This document shows, piece by piece, positions 8,951 through 16,493 of a stretch of 16,493 bases of DNA. The notes below the pieces were generated by a model that was not told the origin of the DNA, searched no databases, and saw only the letters and a program-made list of their open reading frames with translations. The DNA comes from Chromera velia (taxonomy: Eukaryota; Sar; Chromeraceae). Position 1 is the first letter of the stretch. Each line of letters opens with the position of its first letter. Made by a program: the position numbers and the translations under genes. Location of the stretch: the NCBI GenBank assembly GCA_018398765.1, contig JAHBMJ010002676.1:1-16493 (forward strand), read 5' to 3'.

Positions 8951-9263
8951 GATTATATTACTTTTGAAGTGAGTAACTAGTGAATAAATATATTCCGTAA
9001 TTAAACACCTTTGCTTTCACCTAGCTGCAAAGAAAGAGACGGGAAGACAGGAGGTATAACGGTTTTTAACCTCGCGGGGACGTGCGTGGGGACGGCCCCG
9101 AAAAGTCTTTGAACATGACCTAGAAAAAAGTAAAAATACGGTAACTTAACCTCTCTAACATGCAGGTTCAAAAAAGTCGTCAGTAACCGGTAAAAAGTTA
9201 TATAATTCTAGTAATGCGACTTTTTCGTAAAAGTCCTTTAGTAACTCTTAAGGTCCAAGTGTA

Positions 9264-9686
9264 CAACCACTCATGCCAATCATCCAGCTTCTACTGCCTT
9301 CCAGGCTCTCTCTTGCTTGGCTACAGAACGCATGCCTCACTGTAAGTATCGTTTAGTACACAGACGCACGCGCTCATCGATCCTGCGCCTTACTCCGTGC
9401 GAGTAGCCCGTCGAGCGATTAAGTACTATGACAGCCTCGTGGCGCCGGCGGCGCCACGTACAGGCCCTATATCGCCCTACACTACCTTCTATACGCTTTG
9501 TTTAAAGTAATTTCATGTTTTAAAAAAGTTGTATAAACGTTTTCAACTTTGCATGGAAATTTGGATATCTTTTAGATATTTTTTTCTCTCTAAAATTAAA
9601 CCACCTCCATAAACATATAGTTTCAACGGCACTAGCAACGGCAGCATACAACAGAATCTGATCACCCACTCGACCGCTGAATAGAT
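9264..9686. other. Spacer right of the element, with a perfect GC hairpin
   Basis: This holds no gene. The notable item is CGTGGCGCC-GGC-GGCGCCACG at 9438-9458, a perfect 9-bp stem with a 3-base loop. The remainder is AT-rich and leads into the 3' end of the next minus-strand gene. Confidence 0.55.
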
Positions 9687-11063
9687 CTAGGGTTTGATGC
9701 TCTTTCCGTACACCTCCAAATACTTTCTCACCCTGCTCGCAAAGTCGGGAGGGCCTCTCTGAGAGGAAGAAAAAGAAGAAGAAGAACTGGAGGTCGGGGT
9801 CTGGAGGTCAAAATCCGCAAGACAGGTACGCTCGCCAGGCCCGAAGAAAACGCCCCTCGCAACGCGAATCTGCACACCACTGAGGTCGCATGAGCGCAAT
9901 TCTTCTACTTCAACCTGCTGTCGAATTTGCAACTGTGACTTCAGCTCTGCGTACAACAGACACAACTCCTCGCCTGAAATTAAGGCCCCCTCCTCCCCGA
10001 AGAGATGGACCATTGCTTCCATCTGCGCCTCGAAGACCTTCTCGTGTGTCTGATCGAACACATAATCATTCTGATGCTTGTTCCTTTTTCGTACTATGCC
10101 GAGGAAGACTCCACTGCCAATCCAGTCACCATCTGTGAGGTTGTTTTCGCTAAATTTCAAGGTGCATTGAAACCCTGGGAGGCGCCTCCCCTCGACCGCG
10201 AATCCGATCATCTCTCTAAAAAGAAGAAGGGCAGCTCGTCGCTTCTGCAAGCGACGGTCACCCTTGTTTGCCTCAGCCAACAGTGCCAAACTGGACCGGG
10301 TATTAATATCAAAAGGAGACAACAGTGACAGGCAGAGAGAGCCGCCCGTCTGTGAGCGAGCGTTCACTGAAAAGTAGGTCGAATCAGCCCAGTCAACCGT
10401 TCTCGTGTATTTTCCCATCAAAAAATCATACAGAATCCTCAGCGGCCTCGTTTTCCCAGCCTGGGTTTCCATCCTCGTCTCCTGTACAGAGAGGGAAAGG
10501 GGCTGGGAGGGGCAGTGCTGACAGTCGGGGGGAACGTCGGAGTCTTTTCTTTCATGGGAAGCACCCCGTGTCGCTCTCCCCTCCTGCACCCCCTCCACAC
10601 GAAGCAGACCGTCGAGGACGGAGCCGACGTGGCTGCCTGTAGGGGAAGCCGCACCGGAGCGGACCGTGGCTGTATCTGTGGGAAGCCTCAGACCTCCAAC
10701 AAGCACCGCGTCGGTGCCTGCTGCCTCTCGAGGCGCTAATGCGCTGATCAGAGAGTTTCCTTGATGCATTTCTGTTACAGAGGGTGAGGGGGGGGTCCAA
10801 GGAGAGGGAAAATGGACCCCGTCAGACTTTTCTTCTGCGAGGGAACTCTCCGGGGCAGAGAGCGGAAAAGGAATCTTGCTCGCCTCCCCCGCCGCCTCCT
10901 TCACCCCTAGATTTGAGAGAAGCTGCAGTGCGCACCAGAGGGAGTGCTTCAGTCTCTTCGCTTCCTGCTCCTGCAGCTCAAGCCTCCTCTCAAGCTCGAG
11001 AACTCTCAGTTCGAGCCGCCGGTCTGGAGTCGGGGGAGGCTCCATCGTGTCCAGCATCAACAT
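9687..11063 (-). CDS. Intronless coiled-coil protein with unrecognised C-terminal domain
   Basis: One open frame of 458 residues with no intron. The start is ATG 11063. The two codons upstream are TGA and TTG, so the frame cannot extend. Residues 17-52 form a textbook heptad pattern: the positions 17, 21, 24, 28, 31, 35, 38, 42, 45, 49 and 52 read L, V, L, L, Q, A, L, L, A, L, L. This predicts a dimerising coiled coil. Residues of about 55-200 are Ser/Pro/Gly-rich and probably disordered. From about 205 to 400 the composition is that of a folded domain (for example FDINTRSSLALLAEANKGDR and GDWIGSGVFLGIVRKRNKHQ). A poly-Ser linker and a short amphipathic C-terminal helix follow. I cannot assign a family or function. 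Length, an unbroken frame and protein-like composition support a real gene. Confidence 0.75.
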   Translation of the reverse strand: MLMLDTMEPPPTPDRRLELRVLELERRLELQEQEAKRLKHSLWCALQLLSNLGVKEAAGEASKIPFPLSAPESSLAEEKSDGVHFPSPWTPPSPSVTEMHQGNSLISALAPREAAGTDAVLVGGLRLPTDTATVRSGAASPTGSHVGSVLDGLLRVEGVQEGRATRGASHERKDSDVPPDCQHCPSQPLSLSVQETRMETQAGKTRPLRILYDFLMGKYTRTVDWADSTYFSVNARSQTGGSLCLSLLSPFDINTRSSLALLAEANKGDRRLQKRRAALLLFREMIGFAVEGRRLPGFQCTLKFSENNLTDGDWIGSGVFLGIVRKRNKHQNDYVFDQTHEKVFEAQMEAMVHLFGEEGALISGEELCLLYAELKSQLQIRQQVEVEELRSCDLSGVQIRVARGVFFGPGERTCLADFDLQTPTSSSSSSFSSSQRGPPDFASRVRKYLEVYGKSIKP

Positions 11064-12149
11064 CAATCACAGCGACTGTTTGCGAGTGCAGAATTTGAAA
11101 CTCCAGTCCCGCGCCACCAAAAATTCTGTCAGACTGTCTGCGACTCCCCAGAGTAATGCTTCGCACCGAAATTCCTTACCGCATGTAGGCACGAAGATCG
11201 GATCGGATCGATGCCAGTTGAGAGTGTTGGAGAGAAGTTGAAGAACAAATTATCCTGCTCACTGCTCAGAATATGTCAGACTGAAGCATGCAGGCGGCGC
11301 GCCGCGCGGGGGGCCGCCAAGATCCGCCAAGCGACCCAGCCGGGTTAATTACGGGCCGGCCGGCTATGTACAGCGACCCGCCCAATGCCGCGCCGCGTGT
11401 AAATCGCCGACTGCATAAAAAAGGGGTGAATTCCAGTAAAGCTAGGGTATGCTAGGGTATGATCGACTTGCAAACTATAAACTGACTCTATTGTCTCTTG
11501 TGAAGAGGAAGGCAATGGAAGTCATACAGATAAGAAACTTCCGAAGGTTGGTCGTGTGTGCATGCGAGGAGTGCGTTTGATTGAATTTTTCAGGTGTTTT
11601 GTCCTGATGCATTGACGCTTTCATGTGCGCACCTGCAGGGTAGATTCCTCTGAGGTTTCCCACCTTGCACCTAGCTGTATCTGGCAGTATATATATTAAT
11701 ATATCTTCTCCTGCCTGCGTCAAAAAGAAGAAGAGAAACACGTTAGTGGCCTTGCTGCAGCGGTACTGTGTTAAACTCTGTCTGGCCACTTTTGATCTGT
11801 GGTCTGGACTCCTTTTTTTGTCCAAGCCCTTCTCAGCCGATCGATCGACTGAGCAACAGTGGAACCTCCTCTCTGCCAAGAGAACAGAAGAGAGCGGGAA
11901 GGGATCGTGGGACTGTCTGGGAAAAAAAGCTGGCGGTAGCGTGAGAACCTTCTCTGTCTGTGTGCCCAAGGTTAAACTTCCCTTGGCCTCCTGATATCCC
12001 TCTCACTCGATCACCAGTTTGCGCCTTTGCGTTGTCCTCCTTCTATCTTAGAGAAGAGACGAGCGTCTTCCTTCCACCCCGTCGGAAGAACGCAACACCG
12101 ATTACCGGACGGGTGACAGAGCGGCGCGAAGGACGAAAAAAAGACCAAG
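11064..12149. promoter_or_regulatory. Spacer between divergent genes
   Basis: These 1.1 kb separate the starts of the coiled-coil gene and the phosphatase gene. Contents: a GC/CpG-rich patch at about 11290-11400 with palindromes GGCGCGCC and GGCCGGCC, a perfect tandem GCTAGGGTAT x2 at 11441-11460, an AT palindrome near 11690-11705, and mixed sequence that probably includes the phosphatase 5' UTR. A plus-strand open frame of 109 codons (11665-11994) is not convincing. Promoter function is inferred from orientation. Confidence 0.5.
11441..11460 (+). repeat. Perfect tandem GCTAGGGTAT x2
   Basis: Two adjacent identical 10-bp units in the spacer between divergent genes. It could be a duplicated protein-binding site, but that is not shown. 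Confidence 0.85.
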
Positions 12150-15093
12150 ATGAGCATCAAAGTGGGGCAGCAGGTTTTGTGCCACGGGAAGGTGGCCACG
12201 GTGAAGTTTGTGGGGGAGACTTCCTTTGCCTCTGGAATCTGGGTGGGCGTGGCCTTCGATAAACCACACGGAAAGAACGACGGGTGGGTGGCGGGAGGGG
12301 GGGGGCAGGGGGGGGGTAGTTTGTTTGGTTGCTGTGTGCTCGGATGGAGGGGGGAGCAAGGGAAAGGAAAGAGACGGCAACCTTGAATCCACCCCGCCTC
12401 GCCTCCTCTTTGCCCCCCCGGTATCCTGTCCCTCTCTTACACCTTTCAGACCCTCCTGCTGCCCCTCGCTCTCCTGCCCTGTCCTCCTCTCCTCAGAGCT
12501 TCCTGTGTGTCCGTGCGTGTGTGAGTGCCTGTGTGTGTGCGTAGGAGAATGTGTGGGTGCGCGTGTGGGGGGGGGGAACTAGTTTCCCCTCTCTCTGTAT
12601 TGAACCCTCGCTCCGTGAGTGCGAACACGTAGCATCCAAGCTCTTCTCTGGACCGCTGTGCACTCTGAAAGCTTCATTTCTCTTTACTGTCTTTTCTCTG
12701 TGCAGATCCGTGCAAGGCAAACGGTACTTCGACTGTCCGAAGAGCCACGGCCTGTTTGTGCGGGAGAGCACGCTGAAACCTTTCGACGACAAGGAGAGGG
12801 CAGCGACGTTGATCCAGTCCATGGCAAGGGGAGACGCGGCCAGAGCCAAAACGAGGGAGCAGCAAGCCTTCGCTCTCTGGAACTCTCTCGACGAACAGGA
12901 CGAGAGCGAGGCTCTGCAGAAGAACAGAGAGGTGGGAAGGGAGGGAGGGACGCACGGGGAGGGGAGGGATTTTCGCTCTGGACATTGTATTCTCTCTCTG
13001 GACGAAGTCCTTTCTCCAGCTGTACTTGCTCTATGCCACCAGCTTTCATGTGGGGTTGTGTATCCGTACTGTGAGATTGATTTTCCCTTCCTTCCTTCCT
13101 TCCATCCTCTCTTCTCTTCTCTTCTGTTTGTTGTCCTGCCTGCCTGCCTGCCTGCAGGTCGGCCTCGCAGTGGACACGGCGATTAGACGGCAGGCCTTTG
13201 GGGAGAATGACGGGAGGGACAAGAGGGCAACTCTGAGGGCATCCATGATCAGAGGGTCCGTCGCTCAGGGGGGGGGGNGGGGGGGGGGGGGGGAGACACC
13301 CTGCAGTGCCCTTAGGGAGAACTTTGGGACAGGCCAGTGAGTTCTGATCAATGGAGGGAATGGAACGATCGAGAGCATGGAGAAGCGGGAGTGACTTACC
13401 GACAACAATCAGTGATGCATTTCTCTCATACCGTCGCACACAGAGACGCAGACGCAGGAATCTCCATGTTTGTTCTACTCATGATACCTGTCCCTAGCTG
13501 TTTGCCTCTTTCTCCCTTTTTGTTTTTTTGTTTCCTTCCGCAGGGACTCTGTGCCCCTGGACGGTCTGGGAGAGGAGACGGTGCCTGAGTCCTACACGGG
13601 CCCCCACCTGTCCATCCCCCCCCGGCGGGAGGAGTGCATACAGTACCTCGAACACCTGCAGGCAAACCCAGACGTGCTCCTGCACAGGAAGTCAGTGAGG
13701 ACATGCGTGAAAGAGGAGGAAATAGCGAAGGGACCAGATAGCCAAACACAAACGTGATGGAACGCTTTTCTTCACTTTTCCTTCTAGATTATCCGGAAGA
13801 ATTACCATTCCCTTCCTTTCTTATATTTTCATTTCGAAGGTCTTGACTGGATCCTGTCGAAAAAAACGCTTCTACGTCTCCTCTCTTTTCCCCGTCTCCG
13901 TCTCCATGCGTTAAGGGATCACGTGTGCACAAAACTCCAGCCGCTCTCCTGTTGTTCATCTGCGCCCCTCCCTCCCCCCCCCGGACTTCTTCTGTGTGAC
14001 TGGATGAATGAATGCAGATACGCCTGGCAGATTTTGAATGCGGCAGAGTCCATGTTGGACGAGTCGCATCCCTCCTCCGTCTACATGTGAGTGAGTGAGT
14101 CGGCCCAGTCAGACTAAGTGAGAGATCTATCTGCTTGAGAACATTATTCGTTCGGCTGTGCAGAAAAGCGGAAAGTGGACCTGAGAATCCTCCATTCATT
14201 CACTTGTTACAACTTCATCATGAATGAGTGTCGCTCCGTTCGTTACCGTCTGTCTCTCAGCCTGTCTGTGTAAAAATGCAAGAATTGGGATGAGAGAGAG
14301 TCCGTTCATCTTCCCCCCTCTGTTCTCTAATTTGTCTGTTGGTGTCTGACAGGTTTGAGATACCGAAGGGTGACAAAACCGGTGAGACGAGAATGTTACT
14401 CTGCGGGGACACCCACGGACAGCTGAATGACCTCCTGTGGCTGTTCTACAAGTTTGGGCCGCCAGGGCCGAACAACGTGTACCTCTTCAATGGAGACATT
14501 GCAGACAGAGGAAGGTCAGGCAGTAAGTGAGTGAGTGAAAGAGACGGCATTTCAGTCAATCGCAAAGTGAGTGAGTGAGTGAGTGAGTGAGTCGGCTTTT
14601 CAGTCAATCTATCGACGAACATCAAAAAGAGGGGAAGGGATAGGAAGTGAGGCAAAGAGAGTCGGGAGTTGCAGCTCCTCAGTGATTAGCTGGAGCGTCT
14701 GTCTGTGGGACCCCTTGACCTCTAGGGTTTGCTACTCCGGTGAGGAGGGGGCGGTGGGGGATTAGGAATCTTTGTGTCCCTCTGAAACCTCTCTGTCTTT
14801 CTGTCAATCTGTCTCCATCCGTCCGTTTGTCTCTGTCTGTCTGTCTGTCTGTCTGTCTGTGTCCTCCCTCAGGTATTCTGTGGAGATTTTTCTCCTCCTG
14901 CTGGCCTTCAAGATCTGCTGTCCGCACTCAGTGATCATCAACAGGGGGAATCACGAGAGTGAGGACATGAACGAGGTCTACGGGTTCGCACAGGTAGGTA
15001 GGTAGAGGGGCGGACAGGTAGAAAGGAAAGAATGAAGAAAGAAAGAAAGAAAGAAAGAAACAAGGAAGGAAGGAGGGAAGGAAGGAAAAAGGA

Positions 15094-15141
<48 letters not shown>

Positions 15142-16419
15142 AAGGGAAGCAAAGCGACCGAGAGAGAGAGTGCTACACCCCCCCACCTCGGCGGATGAAG
15201 AAGGGGCGCGGAGGGGATCCCTCGGGATGGCCGGAAGGAAGAATGGGATTGGCTGGGGTGGTAGATCAACGAATCTAGTAGCCTAGTTGTCTGCATGTGT
15301 GGAAGTAAGGGTGGATGCATGAGTCTGTAAACACGGAAGGATAGGAGCATCCGTGTTCGCTTAACCGCACGTTTTAGAAAGCGAACGAATAAACGATTAA
15401 ATTTCTGCAGGAGTGCCGACGGAAGTATGGAGGGATGGTCTACCACCAGTTTCAAGAGATCTTCTACAGGTCGGTCGGAGGGTCAAATGATCCTCCGAAT
15501 CCTCCGAGACAGTAAGAGAGTGGAGTGCAATCTTCACGAGGTAGTGGATGCATCTCTCTAATGACACCCGACTGTTTCCCTCTTTTGTCAGTCAGTCAGG
15601 CTCTCGTTTGGGTGAGTGAGACAGAAAAGGATAATTTCCTCCGGCACGTCAACAAACGGTGAGAGAGAAAGTCCGTTTTTGATCTTACATGTGTGATGCG
15701 TGTGAGTGAGTGAGTGCAGACTTCCCCTGGCAATTGTGATAGACAAGAGAATCATCTGTGTCCATGGGGGGCTCTCTCGGAGGGATGGGGTGACGTTGAA
15801 GATGATCGACTCTCTGGATAGGTGGGGGCGGGGGGGGGGATTGGTGTTGTGAGAGAGATTCTTGTCGAAAAGATGTGCCATGCAGTCTTTGCGTACATGT
15901 GTGCGAGCATTTGCTCCTGCCCGTAGTGTCTCTTCCTGGCCTCTTCAGATTGCTTCTCTTTCCTTTGTGCCCTCGCGGCTGTCTTCCTTTCTTTGTTTTT
16001 TTCTTTCTTTTCTTTCTTTCTCCCTCTCTTTTGTTCGTGCACTTGCTTCTTTACGCGAGCTCTCTTTGTGAAAAACTTTCCGCTCGGCCTCGCAACAGGG
16101 AGGGAAAGTGTCTGCATGCTGTAGTTTCGGGGTTCTCCCTCTCTTTCTGCTCTGCACTTTGAGCACGATTTGATGGATGGATTCCGCTATCAGTTCGTTC
16201 CCGTCTCTGTTCTCCGTCCGTATCCTCGAGAGAAATTCTTCCTTCCTGCGGCGTTGCCCAACGAATTCTTCACTTTTTTGACACCATCTCTCCTTCCCTT
16301 CCCTCTCCTTTCTGTTCTGTTCCCTTCATCTGATCAGAGCCCGACCCTGCCCGGAAGCCCCCACAAGCTACCAGGACCTTCTCATGTTTGACCTCCTGTG
16401 GAGTGACCCTATGGCAGAT
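12150..16419 (+). CDS. CAP-Gly/IQ/PPEF-type Ser/Thr protein phosphatase, 3' partial
   Basis: Ten exons: 12150-12283, 12706-12931, 13158-13336, 13544-13690, 14018-14086, 14353-14514, 14873-14993, 15411-15469, 15720-15821 and 16338-16419. They join in frame to 427 residues, and the last donor GTCAGT (16420) leads out of the window. Residues 5-71 are a CAP-Gly domain with the signature GKNDG (41-45), which in this family binds the EEY/F tails of tubulin and EB1. Residues 81-91, [11 protein letters not shown], fit the IQ calmodulin-binding consensus. Residues of about 195-250 (YTGPHLSIP and onward) match the PPEF/RdgC pre-catalytic region. The catalytic motifs are GDTHG (270-274), GDIADRG (299-305), RGNHE (330-334) and VHGGL (380-384), supplying metal ligands D271, H273, D300, N332 and H381. 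The rest of the catalytic domain and any EF hands lie beyond 16493. The exon 3 end is uncertain: it crosses a poly-G run with an N, and a donor at 13256 in the same phase is possible. Expected role: calcium/calmodulin-controlled dephosphorylation on microtubules. Confidence 0.95.
13139..13157 (+). repeat. (CCTG)n forming a 3' splice site
   Basis: Consecutive CCTG units run directly into the acceptor CCTGCAG of phosphatase exon 3, so the splice site is part of a microsatellite. Confidence 0.85.
13268..13294. repeat. Poly-G run containing an undetermined base
   Basis: About 26 G, with one N at 13278. If the exon 3 donor is at 13337, this would be coding and give a glycine run. Its length is not trustworthy, and a change not divisible by three would break the frame. 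Confidence 0.9.
14525..14592 (+). repeat. (GTGA)n tracts just inside phosphatase intron 6
   Basis: Two runs of GTGA units (14525-14538 and 14565-14592) lie 10-80 nt after the donor at 14515. They add many GTGAGT donor look-alikes. Confidence 0.9.
14829..14860 (+). repeat. (TCTG)n microsatellite before phosphatase exon 7
   Basis: A run of TCTG units ends about 12 nt before the acceptor CCCTCAG at 14872 and occupies the place of the polypyrimidine tract. Confidence 0.9.
14994..15145 (+). repeat. (GTAG)n donor repeat followed by (GAAA)n and (GA)n
   Basis: Phosphatase intron 7 starts GTAGGTAGGTAG. About 100 bp of GAAA/GGAA units follow (15029-15125), then GA repeats to about 15142. The transcript strand is purine-rich. 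Confidence 0.9.
15985..16032 (+). repeat. (TTTC)n pyrimidine tract in phosphatase intron 9
   Basis: An imperfect TTTC/TCTT tract in intron 15822-16337. It is complementary in kind to the GAAA tract in intron 7. Confidence 0.8.
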
Positions 16420-16493
16420 GTCAGTGGTTGTTTTTTTGTTGTTGCTGAGGGGATTGTTTATGTCAGATTTGTGTGTGGGGAACGGCAATCGAA

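Larger units (their letters stand above)
7865..9263. mobile_element. Non-autonomous DNA transposon-like element with terminal inverted repeats
   Basis: The ends are inverted repeats of 23 bp, at 7865-7887 and 9241-9263. They begin TACACTTGGAC and end GAGTTAC, and match at 22 of 23 positions. Both ends are flanked by AACCACT (7858-7864 and 9265-9271, with one extra base at 9264), a probable target-site duplication. Just inside the left end is a second, inverted, degenerate copy of the terminus (7900-7915), followed by clustered GTAACTTT/AAAGTTAC motifs up to about 7977. GTAAC motifs also cluster inside the right end. The 1.4-kb interior is AT-rich, full of short hairpins, and lacks any open frame longer than about 70 codons, so no transposase is encoded. 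A 6-7 bp duplication does not fix the superfamily. Confidence 0.75.

Noticed and set aside
9890-11241. Plus-strand open frames over the coiled-coil gene
   Set aside because: They are shadows of the 458-residue minus-strand frame, with Cys/Ser/Arg-rich compositions typical of antisense.
11665-11994. 109-codon plus-strand open frame upstream of the phosphatase
   Set aside because: No domain or homology cue, and it sits where a promoter or 5' UTR is expected. It does not join in frame to the phosphatase start by an evident intron.
14525-14592. Direct repeats considered as a CRISPR-like array
   Set aside because: The units are 4-bp microsatellites without spacers, in a eukaryotic intron.

Overview
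This looks like nuclear DNA of a protist with intron-rich genes, most likely an alveolate of the chromerid type (Chromera/Vitrella). That is an inference. It rests on many short exons joined by canonical GT-AG introns, 3' splice sites that mostly end in TGCAG, introns full of tetranucleotide microsatellites, a calcium-linked PPEF/PP7-type phosphatase, and a mosaic of GC-balanced genes with an AT-rich repeat block. No prokaryotic operon, rRNA, tRNA or CRISPR array is visible.

Layout from left to right. (1) About 1-4851, minus strand: a multi-exon gene whose first exon encodes a four-helix membrane domain, followed by a very long charged, low-complexity tail. Its introns hold long (GAAA)n/(TTTC)n tracts. 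(2) 4852-5702: a spacer between divergent genes with four closely spaced GTCAAAC motifs and several TGCATGC sites. (3) 5703-6531, plus strand: a three-exon gene for a 131-residue secreted protein with six cysteines and a C-terminus like a GPI-anchor signal. (4) 6532-9686: a long stretch without a convincing gene. Its centre (7865-9263) is a 1.4-kb AT-rich unit with 22/23-matching terminal inverted repeats and a flanking 7-bp direct repeat, so it is probably a non-autonomous DNA transposon. (5) 9687-11063, minus strand: an intronless 458-residue protein with a perfect N-terminal heptad coiled coil and an unrecognised C-terminal domain. (6) 11064-12149: a spacer between divergent genes. (7) 12150 to beyond the right edge, plus strand: ten exons of a protein phosphatase that joins a CAP-Gly microtubule-binding domain, an IQ calmodulin-binding motif and a PPEF/RdgC-type catalytic domain. 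The C-terminal part lies outside the window.

The genes do not form an obvious pathway. The best-supported one is the CAP-Gly/IQ/PPEF phosphatase, which suggests a calcium-regulated phosphatase held on microtubules. Two architectural patterns stand out. Splice sites are expanded into 4-bp microsatellites in many introns. In both multi-intron genes, complementary purine-rich and pyrimidine-rich intronic repeats flank a pair of exons.
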